From assembly GCA_008729055.1 (NCBI GenBank), contig SDUX01000008.1, positions 2,790,001 to 2,854,000 of the forward strand: a DNA stretch of 64,000 nt. Reading direction: 5' to 3'. A program made the position numbers and the translations under genes. Under the pieces are notes generated by a model that did not search any database, was not told the DNA's origin, and saw only the letters and a program-made list of their open reading frames with translations. This DNA comes from Pyropia haitanensis. Its lineage: Eukaryota > Rhodophyta > Bangiophyceae > Bangiales > Bangiaceae. Positions 21,040 to 31,962 of the stretch are shown piece after piece. The number at the start of each line of letters is the position of its first letter. Within the stretch, counting starts at the first letter, position 1.

Positions 21040-22289
21040 GCGGTGGGGGGGTCGTTTTTCCGAGGGGCGGCGGGGGGTTTGGGCCGGGGGGGGGGGTGGG
21101 GGGTGGCGATCGTGACGGCGACGGGACGCGTGTGGGAGGGTAGGAGGGCACGCTTGGCGGGGGGGGTTGACGCTTTGCAGGGAACCGCCCAGCCCGCGTA
21201 CGGAGGTGACGCGCGCACGCCACTGCCGTCGGCCGGGGACGTGCCACCCTACCACACCCACACGGCGGCACAGTCGCTGCGACACGCGCTACACCATGCC
21301 TCAGTCGGCTGCGCCGCGGTCGATGACCAGAAGTCTGCGCATATTTTGGATGAAAAGGAAAAGCCACTTCGCGCACGTGTACACTGTACATTGTACATTG
21401 TCAGTGTTCCTGCTCGTTCCCGTCAGTTCACTTTGTTGCTGTTTTTATCGGCTTTTCAATCTTGTCCTTCCCTCTCGCTCGGGTCCGTTTGCTCAAGTCC
21501 CGAGTTGCAACCTTTTCGACCAAACTTGCGACTTTTCCCGAAGCTGTCTCTCTGAGCGTGTTTGCTGGACGCCGCGGGGGAGCGGTGGGCGGCGCCGACG
21601 GCCGCCGTCGCCACCGCCACGGCTGCTACGGCCGTGGCGTCTGGGCGGGCCGGCGGCGCGGCCGCCGCCGACGCGGCCCGCAGCACCTATCGGCACGCTG
21701 GCGGCGGTGACCGCGGCGGCGGCAGGGGCGCGCCCGCGACGCCCGCGCCGCGCCGCCGCGGCTGGGGGACGCGGGCGTGGCCGCGCCCGGCGGGCCGTCC
21801 GCGGCGGTGCCCGAGGCGGGGGAAGGGCGGGGGGACAGCGGCCCACGCCAGCGGCAACCGCCCGCCCGCCGGCACGACCCGCCGCCGGTCGGCCGCCGCG
21901 GTCCGCCGACGCGGGCACCTCTGCCGGCGGGCGTCCAAGCGCGGTGCCGCCGTCGCGGCGGGAGGCGAGGGGGGCGGGGAGGAACCCACCACCGCGGGAG
22001 ACGGGACTGGCTCTCTCCCCGGCGAGCGGGTGGCGACAGGTGGGCGTGCCGCCCAGGGGGAGCGACGCGCACCGCCACGGGCCGCCGCCGCGGCCGCCGC
22101 CGCGGCCGTCGCCGCCACCACCGCCGCCGCCGACGCTGCGCGGCGGCCGCCACTGCCGCGCGCCGTCGCGGCCGCGCGGCCGTGGCGGGCCGGCCGCCCG
22201 TGTGCGCGCCGCGCGGGGCGGGCGCCGCCCGGCGGCGGCTCCCCCCACCCCCCCCCCCCCCCCCCCACCCACGCCCCCCAGGCCGACAC
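21040..22289. other. Gap with an AT-richer island and low-complexity DNA
   Basis: The 3' flank of the tRNA-binding gene is followed by an AT-richer island (21300-21560) containing a short TACATTG repetition. From 21560 to 22290 the DNA is GC-rich with Ala/Arg/Pro frames on both strands. Part of it may be the 3' end of the helicase-like gene, whose stop could not be located. Confidence 0.4.
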
Positions 22290-23068
22290 GGCGGTCACCC
22301 CCCCCTCCCCCCCCGCCCCCCCCCCAGCGCGGGCGCCACGTCTGCCCACGCGACGGGCGTGACGCCCGACAACAGCAGCACCCCCCCCCCCCCCCCCCCC
22401 CCCCACGCCGGGCGGCGCGGCCGCGGCGGCAGCGTCCACCTCGGCCGCGACGAGGACCGGCGGAAACCGGCCGGCGAGGACGCTGCCGGCCGCCACCACC
22501 GCGGGGCGCCCCGCCCAGCGGCCGCCGCGCGCCATGGTGTACGCGCCGCCGCGGCCAACGACCGCGGTCGCGGCCGCCCCAAAGGCCGCCGCCGCCGCCG
22601 CCACCACCGCCGCCGTGCCGTCGCGGCGGCGCCGCCCGTCGGCCGCCCCGTCACCGTCACGCGTCGCGGCCGCGGCGGCCGCCGCGACCGCCGCGCGGAG
22701 CGACAGCGCGCGGCGCGCGGCTGACAGCGGCACGCCCGTGGCGGCGGCCCAGCGGCCGAGGCGGGACTCCCCCCCGGGGTCGTCCGCCTGGCCCCCACCG
22801 CGCGTCGGCGGCGCCGCCGCCGCCGCCGCGGCGGCGCGCAGCACATTGGCGGCCGAGACGAGGTCACCCTCGGCGACGCGGTAGCCACCGCGGGCGGGCA
22901 CAGGCAGGCGCGCCGCCCAGGCGGCGGCCGCGTCGGCAGCGGCGGCGCCGCCCGCCGCGGCAAACGCCGCCAGGTGGGGGGGGAGCACCCGCGCCAGGCG
23001 CGCAAAGGCCGACGCGCCGCCGCGGGGGGCGGGCGTCAGCGCAAACGTGACCGGGGGGGGTGGCACGG

Positions 23069-23108
<40 letters not shown>

Positions 23109-23915
23109 GGGCGGGGCGGGGGACCAGGTGAGGGCGCCGACGCGGGCTAGCCCCTCCACCGCCGCCGCCACGTCGGCCGCCGCTGGCGGCGCGGGGAGGG
23201 GAAACGCGGCGCCCCCCCCGGCTGCCGCCGCGGCGGGCCCGCCCAGCCACGCGCCGCCCAGCGCCGCGACCGCCACCACCACCGCCGCCGTCGCGGGCGC
23301 CCACACCGCCGCGGGCGGCACCGCCGCGCCGACCGCGCCGCCGCCACCGCCGCCGCCGCCGCCGCCGTCGTCGTAGTCGACGGCGTCCATGGCGCCACGC
23401 GGGTAGAGGCGGTACACCCGCGGCGCGAGCGCCGCCCGCCGCGTGGCGGCGGCGGCACCCGCCGGCACCCCCCCCGGCGTGACGGCCAGCGCGCCGCCCG
23501 GGGCGGCGGCGTAGCCCGTGTCAATGACGGCGGCGACCGGGTGCACCGGCGCCGCCGTCGCGGCCGCCGTCTCCCCCGTCGCGACGAGCGCCCACGGCGG
23601 CCGCCGCGGGGCGGCGGCACCCCCACCGGCGGCGGCGGCGGCGGCGGCCGCCGCGGGGACCCCCCACCGGTCGCCGCCACCACCGGCGGCGGCGGGACCC
23701 CCCCCGGCGGCGGCGGCGGCCGCAGCGCGGCGGGCAGCCCGCCGCGGGCGTCCGCGTCGAGTGGCACCACCCCCGCGAGGCCACCGCGGAGCTCCCCGCC
23801 AGCGTGCGCACGGCGCAGCGCGTCGGCAACGGCGTCAACGTCGGCGGCGGTCGCGACAAGGACGAGCAGGTTGCCCGGCAGCACCGGCTCGCCATCGTCG
23901 TCCGCGGCGCCGCCG

Positions 23916-23963
<48 letters not shown>

Positions 23964-24192
23964 GCAACGGCAATGGCGGTGGCGACCGCCGCGGCGGCCA
24001 CGTCCGCGACGGCCGACCGCGTGTGGTAGACGCCCGCGTCGGGGGGCGCCGGGGGGGAGGGGGCGCCGCCACCGCCACCGCCGTCGCGACGCCACTGCCG
24101 CCGCAGCAGGCGCCGCCGCCACACGGCGGTGGCGCGGAGCCGCCGCCGCCGCCAGCCGGCCGGCCGCCGCCGCCGCCGCCGCCACCACCGCC

Positions 24193-24229
<37 letters not shown>

Positions 24230-25075
24230 CCCCAGTCGCCGCCGCCGCCGCCGTCGCCGCGTGCGGCGGGTGCGAGGAGCGCGACAATATCCGCGCCATC
24301 TGCCCCCCCCCCCCCCCCCCCCCGACAGCACGAGCAGCCGCAACCCCCCCGGCGGCGGAGCAGCCGCGCCGCCGCGCCCGCCAGCACGTCCCGGCCGACG
24401 GCGCCCGCGGCGGCGTCGGCGAGCACCAGCACCCCCACCGACGGCAGCAGCGGCGACGCGGCGGCGGCGGCGAGCACCGCCGCCGCCGACGCGTGCGTGA
24501 CGCGGGGGTGGGGGGGAGGGCGGCGGCCGCGGCGGCGGCGGCAATGGCGGTGGCGTGCGCGACGAGGATGGTGTCGGGGGGGGGGGGGGGTTGGTATGGG
24601 TGGGTGGTGGTGGTGATGGTGGTGGTGGTGGTGGTGGTGGTGGTGGTGGTGGTGGCCGCCAGTGGGTGGTGGTGAGGCCGGCGAGGGCGGCGGCGAGGGC
24701 GGTGGCGGCGGCGCCGAGGGGGGGGTAGGCGGGCGTGGCGGCGGGCGTCGGCGGGACGAGCAGGTGGACGAGCCGGTGGGTGGCGGCGGCGCGGGGGAGC
24801 CAGTCCGCCACGTCGGGGGGGGGAGCAAGTGGGCGGGGGGGAGCAAGTGGGAGGGGGGGGGGGGGGTGGCAGCGGAGGGGGAGGCGGGGGAGGGGGGGGG
24901 TACACCACCCGCCGCCCCATTGGTGTCGGCCAACAGGCGGAGCGGGCGGCAGGGGTCGGGCGGGGGTCGGCACCGCCGCGGCGGCGTGTGCGCCACGACG
25001 GCGACCAGACGGGCAGCCGTCCGCACCCGCTCTGCGCGCGCGACCAAAGCGGGTGCGAACCGTCGCGGTTGAGCG
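22290..25075 (-). CDS. DExH (DEAH/RHA) helicase-like protein with eroded catalytic motifs
   Basis: The order of segments follows a DEAH helicase while the catalytic residues are replaced. LVAVVAHTPPRRC (~25010) sits where motif I GETGSGKT is expected, HRLVHLLVPPTPAAT (~24770) at motif Ia, VLVLADAAAGAVGRDVL (~24400) at motif II (ADAA for DEAH) and LRLLVLSGG (~24345) at motif III. Next come LPGNLLVLVATAADVDAVA (~23850) and ATGETAAATAAPVHPVAAV with IDTGY (~23520) for motif V. AAATRRAALAPRVYRLYP (~23420) stands for motif VI, lacking its arginines. The HA2/OB part follows: FPLPAPPAAADVAAAVEGLA, GDLVSAANVLR (~22860) and GVTPVAWADVAP (~22345). The frame shifts at several C/G runs, for example ~24351. 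The start is not located, and the product is about 900 residues. The fold assignment is inference; catalytic loss is read directly within single continuous frames. Confidence 0.45.
24601..24656 (+). repeat. GGT microsatellite inside the helicase-like gene
   Basis: This is about 18 near-perfect GGT units. On the gene's strand it would encode poly-His, poly-Pro or poly-Thr depending on frame. It lies between the segments equivalent to helicase motifs Ia and II. Confidence 0.75.
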
Positions 25076-25384
25076 GGATCAAGACGACTCTTTCCAGCCC
25101 ATTCCGTGCGGTTTTCACCAACAAAACGCGGCCCCAGTCCAACACGACGGACGTCGCCGACGGCGTCTGCCGCGGCTGCCGCCTTGCCCTTGCCGGCTGC
25201 CGCTCCGCCGCGGCTGGGTGGCGGAATCCCCCCCCCCCCCCCCCCCCCCCCGCATCCCCCGCCAGCGCGGCGGCCTCTCCCCCCCCCCCCTTTTTTTTTT
25301 TTTTGTTTTCCTCTGCCGTTTGCCTCTCCCTCCCCCTCTCCCTCCCCCCTACTCCGCCGCCGCCCTTGCGCGTCGGCGGCCGCC
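25076..25384. other. Short divergent region before OXA1
   Basis: It contains a less GC-rich core (25070-25180), a C-run (25229-25250) and a pyrimidine leader with a T-run of 14 (25291-25304) just upstream of the OXA1 ATG. The start of the minus-strand helicase-like gene may lie within it. Confidence 0.45.
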
Positions 25385-25711
25385 ATGGCCGCCGCCGCCG
25401 CCGCCGCCGGCGGCCTCCGCCGCCTCGCCGCCGCCGCCGCCGCCGCCGCCGCGGCGGCCGCGCGGCCGCCGGCGGGCGTGGCCGCCGCTGCCGCCGCCAC
25501 CCCCACTCCCACCCCCACCACCGTCGCCGCCGCCACCGCCGCCACCGCCACCGCCGCCGCGGCGGTGGGTCGCGGCGGCCTGTCGGCGGCGGCTGGCCTG
25601 CGGCGCCGCGTCGCTGGCGGTGGCGGCGGTGGCGGCGGTGGTGGGGGGGGGGGGGTGCCGCCGCCGTGGCCGCCGCGGCGTGCGTGCCGTGACGGGCGGG
25701 CGGGGTGGCCC

Positions 25712-25749
<38 letters not shown>

Positions 25750-25926
25750 CGCCGCGCCCGGTGCGGTGGTGGGCCGGCTGGCCGCGGCGGCCGCCGCCGT
25801 CCGCGGCGGCCGCCGCGGCCTGGCGACGGCCGCTCCCGCCGCCGCCGCGGCGGGGGGGGGGGGGTCCTCGGCCGTGCCGTCGCGGCGGCACCCGCGGCGG
25901 GTGTGGGGGGGGTGGCGGCCGAGCCA

Positions 25927-25961
<35 letters not shown>

Positions 25962-27180
25962 GCCGCCGCCGCCATTGGCCGACGGCGGTGGCTTTGGCGG
26001 CGACGCGGCGGGGGGACACCCGCCGTCGGCGGCTGCCGCCGCCGCCGCGTGGCCGCCAACGATCCCCGACGGTGACGCCGCCGCGGCGGCGGCGGGCGCC
26101 CCCCTCCCCGGCGGCGGCGCCCTCCCGACGGGCGTGGACGTGGACGTGGCGGCGGCGGCGGCGGCGCCCGCCGCCGCGGCCGACGCCGCCACGACCGCCG
26201 CGGCGGGCGCGGCGGACGCGGGCATCGTCGACTACCTGCTGCTGCCGATCAAGGCGACGCTCGAGGCCGCCCACACCATGACGGGCCTCCCCTGGTGGGC
26301 CACCATCGCGCTGACGACGCTCGCCGTCCGCGTGGCGCTGCTCCCGGTCAGCGTGCGGGTCAACCGGCGGGCGCACCGGGCGCGGCTGCTGCAGCCGCAG
26401 ATCAAGGAGCTGCAGGCCGCGGTGATGCGGGCGGCCGAGCGGGGCGACCGGCCGGCGCAGGCCGCGCGGCAGGCCGCGATGATGGCGTTTATGAAGCAGC
26501 ACGGGGTGTCGCCGGCGGGGACGCTCAAGGATATGGCGGTGCAGATGCCGGTCTTTTTGGGCTTTTTCGCCACCATCAACCGGCTCGTCGCGGCCGACAC
26601 GCCGGGCCTGTCGACAGAGGGCGCGCTCTGGTTTGTCGACCTCACCGTCCGCGACGCGCTGTACGGGCTGCCCCTGCTGACGGGCCTGACGACGGCGGTG
26701 ATGGTCGGCGCGGGCGGCGACGGGTCGGCGGCGGTGGCGCCCGCCGCGCGCCGCGGCATGATGGCGATTGGCCTGCTCATCGTGCCGCTCAGCGCCTACT
26801 TCCCGGCCGCCCTCTTTTGCTACTGGCTGCCGTCCAACCTCGTGTCGCTGGGCCTGGCGCTGGCGCTCAAGCGGCCCGCCGTGCGTGCCGCGGCGGGCTT
26901 TGACCTGCCGCCAGCGGCGGCCGCCGACCGCCGCGGCGGCGGCAGGCCTGGGGGGGGGGGGGGCGCCCCGCCGCCCGCGGTGCCCGTGTCGCCGGCAGAG
27001 GCGGCGGCGTCGTACCTCCGCCGCAAGGGGGGGGCCGCCGCGCTGCCCCGAGGGCGGCCGGTGGTGGTGCTAAAGGCGCCGCCCACGGGGGGGAGGAGAC
27101 GCGTGCCGCCCGGGGGGGGGGGGGGGGGGGGGAGCCACCGCGTCGCCCCTGAGCGCGCGCGCCCGGCAAAGAGGGGGGGG
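25385..27180 (+). CDS. OXA1: OXA1/YidC-family membrane protein insertase, probably mitochondrial
   Basis: OXA1 inserts nascent proteins into the inner mitochondrial membrane. The conserved core runs from about 26220: GIVDYLLLPIKATLEAAH, then GLPWWATIALTTLAVRVALL with RVALLPV, QPQIKELQAAV, LKDMAVQMPVFLGFF, an ALWFVDLT loop, and the last helices SAYFPAALFCYWLPSNLVSL, consistent with five transmembrane segments. The N-terminus from the ATG at 25385 has arginines and no acids for tens of residues (LRRL, then RRGLATAAP), favouring a mitochondrial presequence over a plastid Alb3 role. The Ala/Gly/Pro-rich linker is unusually long. The frame changes in a G-run at about 25852-25864 (and perhaps 25644-25655). 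The 3' end is uncertain because of G-runs near 26950 and 27113-27131; the end given is approximate. It is divergent from the helicase-like gene. Confidence 0.85.
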
Positions 27181-27791
27181 GTAAGAGGGGGGGCGTGGTG
27201 GGACTGGCAGGGGACGGGACGGCCGCCGCACCGGGCGGCTGTGGTGGCCGTGCCGGCCGCGTCCTCCGATGGCGGATACCGCGGGTGCACCAGACCGGGG
27301 GTCAGGCGCGGTCGCGGGTCCTCACCGTGGTGTTTTTTTGGGGGGGGGGGAACGCCGCGGCCGTGCGTGGGCCAACGTGCCCTGCGGTTGCGCGTGCGTG
27401 TGCGTCGTTGCCATGCGCATGGAAGCAGCGACACGCGGGGCGGATCGGCTGACCCTGTTGCCCGTGACACCCCCGGGGGAGGGGGACACGACGCCCCCGC
27501 TATCGCGACGCGTGTGTTTCTTTTCTTTTGGCATCGCGGTAGCACCACGTCCATGCCCGCGTGGACGCCCAGTGCACGCGGCAGCGGGCACATCCAAAAA
27601 AGCCCACGACCCAGTGCAACGCCACAGGCCATACCACCCAGCCCGCATCTATCCACGTCTGCCGAGCCGCCCCCCCACCCCCCCGCTCCCCCCGGGTTCT
27701 CACCCTCGCCCATGCAGAGTCTCCGTGCGTGTCCCGCCCACCAACAGGTCCGCCCTCCAGCGTGAATGCCCATCAACATCACCCCTTTTCC
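27181..27791. other. Tail-to-tail gap between OXA1 and the rubredoxin gene
   Basis: This is mixed-composition 3' flank with a G-run at 27339-27350. No conserved frame or RNA gene is seen. Confidence 0.45.
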
Positions 27792-29108
27792 TCACGCGTT
27801 AATGTCCGTGAACTGGTCCTTGGGGGCCCCGCACATCGGGCACTTGAACGTGTCGGGGAAAAAGCGGAACTCGCGGCCCTTGGCCGGGTAGAGCGTGTAG
27901 CCGCAGCTGCCGCACTCGTACACGTGGGCGTCCGCTTCCACCGCCGCCGACGCCTTCTCCTCCGCCGCCGCCGCGGCAACGGTGGTGGCGTCGGCCTCGG
28001 CAGCCGCCACGACCGCGTTGGCCGCCTCGTTGGCCTCGGCCGTAGCCGCCGCCTCCGCCGCCGCGGCCGTCGCCGCCGCCGCCCGCCGCGCGAGCGTCTC
28101 GTCGTAGAGCGTCTGCGCCTCGGTCGGGGACATGCGGAGGAGGGCGGCCGCCTCGCCCGGCACGCCCTCCCCCCGGTCGGCGGCGGCGGCCACCTCCGAC
28201 GCCAGGATGCGGGAGGCCATGTCCCGCTGGAGGGTCTCCACCACCTCCTCGCTGTACGGCAGCATCGTCCGCAGGCGGAGGCTGCCCGCCGACCCGCCGT
28301 CCGCCAGCACCCGCTCCGACACAAAGATGAGCTTGCCGAGCAGCGACGGCTGGTCTGCAAACTTGTCCTTCCCCAGCGCGTTCACCTCGGCCGCCGCCGC
28401 CACGTCCTTGATGCCCAGCAGCCGCTGCAGCGACGTGACGCGGCGGATCAGGGAGACGCCCGCGGGGATGTCGGTGACGAGCGACGCCAGGCCCGAGCGG
28501 TACAGCCCTTTCCGGTCCACCCCCGGCCCGACCTTGCGCTTGTAGTCGGCCACAATGTCCGTCGCGCCCCGCTCCGAGGCGCCGTACGCCGAGAGGGTGG
28601 CGCCAAAGTCGCCCACCAGCTGCGCGTGGCGCGCGCGCACCTTCTTCTGCGCCACCCACCCGCCAAAGCCCACCACCGCCGCGGCGGCAACGTAGGGGAG
28701 GAACGCCCAGATGCCCTCCCGCCGCGGGGCCATCACGTCCGCCGACCGCGCCGACGCGGGCATCTCCGAGTGCACGTGCTGTTGGTACGAGTGCGCCTCG
28801 CGGGGGCGCTGGCGGGGGGCAATCGCGGGGGCCACCACGAGCATCACCTGCGCGTCGCCGCCGTCGGCGGCGGCGGCAGCGGCGGCGGCGGCGGCAGCGG
28901 CTGGCGACGCCGCGGAGGTGGTGGTGGTGGTGGTGGTGGAAGCGGCGTTGAGGGAGGCAGCGCCGGCGGACGCGTCGGCGCCATGGCGCATCCGCACCGC
29001 GGGCGCCGCCGCTGGCCTGGCCGCCGCCGCCCGCGTCGGCCGGGCGGCGGGCGACCGCAGGGGGGTGGCGCCCCCGACAAAGGGGCACGCCGCAAAGGCG
29101 AGATCCAT
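27792..29108 (-). CDS. Plastid rubredoxin-domain protein with membrane anchor and N-terminal helical domain
   Basis: The 438-residue product ends in a rubredoxin domain: ECGSCGY, then FFPDTFKCPMCGAPKDQF. The two CxxC pairs bind one iron. Plastid rubredoxins are known to take part in photosystem II assembly. The N-terminus (about 95 residues) is Ala/Arg/Thr-rich, transit-peptide-like. A hydrophobic segment at about 132-153 (WAFLPYVAAAAVVGFGGWV) could anchor it. A conserved-looking domain (about 155-330, including YKRKVGPGVDRKGLYRSGLA and LQRLLGIKDV) has no family I can name. A long Ala/Glu helix links it to the rubredoxin domain. The frame is continuous. The ATG at 29108 gives MDLAFAACPF. It is divergent from the Lhcr gene across 1.35 kb, so the two photosynthesis-related genes could share regulation. 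Confidence 0.85.
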   Translation of the reverse strand: MDLAFAACPFVGGATPLRSPAARPTRAAAARPAAAPAVRMRHGADASAGAASLNAASTTTTTTTSAASPAAAAAAAAAAAADGGDAQVMLVVAPAIAPRQRPREAHSYQQHVHSEMPASARSADVMAPRREGIWAFLPYVAAAAVVGFGGWVAQKKVRARHAQLVGDFGATLSAYGASERGATDIVADYKRKVGPGVDRKGLYRSGLASLVTDIPAGVSLIRRVTSLQRLLGIKDVAAAAEVNALGKDKFADQPSLLGKLIFVSERVLADGGSAGSLRLRTMLPYSEEVVETLQRDMASRILASEVAAAADRGEGVPGEAAALLRMSPTEAQTLYDETLARRAAAATAAAAEAAATAEANEAANAVVAAAEADATTVAAAAAEEKASAAVEADAHVYECGSCGYTLYPAKGREFRFFPDTFKCPMCGAPKDQFTDINA

Positions 29109-30454
29109 GGCGGCAAAGAGGACTGGCAGGGGCGTAGTGCGGAGCGCAAAGCGGGGGGCGGGGCGAGAAACGGAAAGAGACGCGCGCGCCGGGGAGCGGG
29201 CACGGCCAGGCGAGCGGAAAAACGGTACGAGGGGTGGGCGGCGACAGGTGGATGGGGGCCAGCCGGAGATGGGCGGGCACCGTCGACGCCGCCACCTGAT
29301 CTCGTGCCGGTGAAAAGAATTATGGACTCTACTGTAGGCTACTTTCTAACCAGGAACGCCGTTCTGTTTGGAATGAAAACATATCAGGAGTCATATCCGA
29401 TATGACCATTGCTGAAGATTCATCACGAAGTTGCGGGACACCCACCGGTCGCGGTCGCCCCTGCACGCCCAGCCCTGAATTGCCCACAGCCAAAACGCGG
29501 CGACTAGCAGGTTCCCGCCTTTAGGGGCGCCCTCTGTCCACACAGCCCCAGTGCCGTGGCTCCATGCCGAGAGCCCCAACGCTGGTGCACCCGCAACCAG
29601 TGAACAGCAAGGCAACCGGAGAGAGCGCCCTACGGTCCGTGCGTCCTGGTCTGTCGGAGGGCCACGTCCCAGGGCAACCTAGCGGTACTTTGGTAGCGGT
29701 GGCGGCTGCCTGGACGCCTTTGGTCAAGTCGCACAACTGGCGACACAAGCGCAGGCCGGGAACACGGGCGTGTTCGAGCCAGACGACGTCTGGGCAGCCC
29801 TGTCTCCTCTCGCGAACTAGGGCAGTGACACACTCCCGCCAGAGGAAGGAGATGACTCGGCGGGTAGCGCACCCTGACCGCGGCGCGGCCAGCGCGCGAT
29901 GACGGGGAAAGAATTTGCGTCATCGTGTGAGACAATTGTAGTATATCTCGACAAGTACTTTGGGTGTCTCTGCCTTGGCATGAAACGCACGCCCACACGA
30001 AAGGATCTCGTCCGACCTCGGACAGATCTCAGCCAGTGGGGGCGGCGCTCTTGCGCAGAGGGGCCAACGACTGGCCCGCCTCAAGATCCTTTTCGGGGTA
30101 CCTCCGCAGCGGCCCCAGGAGAGCTACCGAGGTGTGTGGTGGCGGCGGGCCGCCGCGCCCGCCCAACGCGCGAAGAACAGCTCAATCGCGTTGCCCTCGT
30201 TCTGCAATGGCGTGACGGTTCACTGGCCCCCGTTCTGCGGCTTGTTGCCCCAAAAGCAGCAGACCGGGTCTGTCCAGGACGCGCCTGACCGACACCAGAG
30301 GCTGGTTGTGTCTTGCCGTCCCGCCGCACCCCACTTCCCGCCTCCTTCCGCGTGTGCAGCCAACGTCCTCAGTGCCTCCCCCCCCCCTCCCCCGCCCGCG
30401 TTACTCCCCGACACCAGTTCCTTCCCGGCTCAGTGTACCACCCGCCCCGCCAAG
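29109..30454. other. Divergent region between rubredoxin and Lhcr genes
   Basis: This 1.35 kb head-to-head gap is clearly less GC-rich than the coding flanks (29310-30100). It likely holds the promoters of both genes and ends in a C-rich leader with TTCCTTCCCGG before the Lhcr ATG. No tRNA or snRNA pattern was seen. Confidence 0.5.
29390..29406. other. Short hairpin GTCATAT-CCG-ATATGAC
   Basis: Perfect seven-base arms surround a three-base loop in the shared upstream region. It could be a protein-binding palindrome, but it may be chance. Confidence 0.3.
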
Positions 30455-31298
30455 ATGTTGGCCTTTGCGTCGGCCTTTGGTGGCGCCACTGCGCTGCGGG
30501 CGCCGACGGCGTTTGCGGGATGCCGTGTGGCGGCGCCGGCTGCGCCCGCGGCGGCTCGCTGGACAATGGTGAAGAGCAAGGCCATCCCGTTTCTGGAGGC
30601 CCCGCCCGCCCTTGACGGCTCTATGATTGGCGGTATGCTTGTGCTCTCTTTTTCTGCCCTGGCGGTGGGTAATGCGTCTGCGACTCTCGTCTGCCTCAGG
30701 GGTGTGTGGGTGATATGCTGTTTGGTGTGATGGCCAGGGCTCGTCTGACCTCCTCTTTTTGTTTGACGATGCTCTCTTGGCTCTGCGCTTGCTTGTGGTA
30801 TTGCTGTGGGTCTCGGGCGGCGCAGACGTGGGCTTTGACCCGCTGGGCTTCTCAAACTACATTGATCTCAAGTTCCTGCGGGAGGCGGAGATCAAGCACT
30901 GCCGCGTCACCATGCTGGCCGTCCTGGGCCTGTTTGTCCAGGAGTTCTACACCCTCCCCTTCTACATGGGCGGCCCCGCGCTGGCGGAGCCATCCCACAA
31001 CTACTTTGTGTCGCAGGGCGCGATGCAGCAGCTGCTGCTGTGGATTTGCGGGTTGGAGATCATTGTCGGTGTGCCCGCCGTCCTCCAGATGATGCAGGGC
31101 AGCGGGCGGCGGCCTGGGGAGTTTGGGTTTGACCCCCTGAACCTGGCCAAGACTAACGCCGCCTTTAACAGGTTCCAGAATGCCGAGCTGGTCAACGGCC
31201 GCCTTGCCATGATTGCCATTGGCGGTCTCATCCACCAGCAGTGGATGACCCAATGCACTCCCGTCCAGCAGATTCTGTCCGGCAAGCTGTTCCCGTGA
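30455..31298 (+). CDS. Red-lineage light-harvesting chlorophyll-binding protein (Lhcr)
   Basis: This is an antenna protein of photosystem I in red algae. There are two exons, 30455-30632 and 30826-31298, with a 193-base GT-AG intron (GTATGC donor, GCGCAG acceptor) that splits an Asp codon. The product has 216 residues. The first ~30 residues form a short transit peptide (FGGATALRAPTAFAG). The mature start has the red-algal motif KSKAIPFLEAPPALDGSMIG, then DVGFDPLGFS. Three membrane helices follow: helix one LREAEIKHCRVTMLAVLGLF (ligands Glu81, His84, Arg86), helix two around LLLWICGLEIIVGVP (Glu137), helix three FQNAELVNGRLAMIAIGG (Glu180, Asn183, Arg185). The internal echo GFDPLN at about 160 precedes helix three. 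Length and motifs are complete. The intron is less GC-rich and T-rich. Confidence 0.95.
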
Positions 31299-31962
31299 GG
31301 TCCCGTCTCGTGACAGTCGCCGTGCAGCTGCATACGGCGCGTGCCGCGGCGACGTCTATCGCAAAGGTGTCTGGCGCAGTGGTGGTGTGTGTGTCTGGTG
31401 TTTTGGTGGTGTGGGTGTGCGAGTGCCTCCGTTCGTGGGTTCCCAAGTTTTTTTTCCCTCTTCTTTGTCACTGTTGTCCGGGCTCCGTTGCGCTTGTCGA
31501 GGAAGTGGGCGTACTTCATGTCCATGTGCCCTGCGCTGCTCTTCTCAGATGACTCTTCTGGTAATGCCGCCGCGTGTCGGAGTGACGACGCCTCCACGGA
31601 TGCTCTGCCCTCATGCTGAATAAGAAAGGCTGCCTTTACATCCTGTGTTGCACGAAGCTACCCACACACACACGAACGTACCCACAAAGGGCCGCTGTGC
31701 CTGTGACCGACGTGTGCATACGCGGTTGGCTCAATGCAGGAGGTCGTTGTGGCCACAGGGCGCAGCATTGTGGAAGCGGGTCGCACAAAACGGCAGAGCG
31801 TGAGAGGACTGCAGCGGTGACGCCGGCCAGGCCCGCACGCGCATGTGCACACCGTTCGCTCCAGAAACAAAAAAAAACACGGTGCCACGCAATACACTAC
31901 CAATAACAACTATGACCAGCTCCCTATCAATGGCTTTCAACAGATGCCGCTCTCCGTCGCCA
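31299..31962. other. Tail-to-tail gap between Lhcr and the HAT-repeat gene
   Basis: This is the AT-richer 3' flank of Lhcr, with GTG/TGT-rich and T-rich stretches (31379-31470), a CACACACAC stretch (31662-31671) and an A-run near 31868. No gene is seen. Confidence 0.5.

Noticed and set aside
29109..30454. tRNA or small nuclear RNA gene in the AT-richer gap
   Set aside because: No A-box/B-box pair or cloverleaf pairing was found. The same search in 41168-42915 and 31299-31962 was negative.
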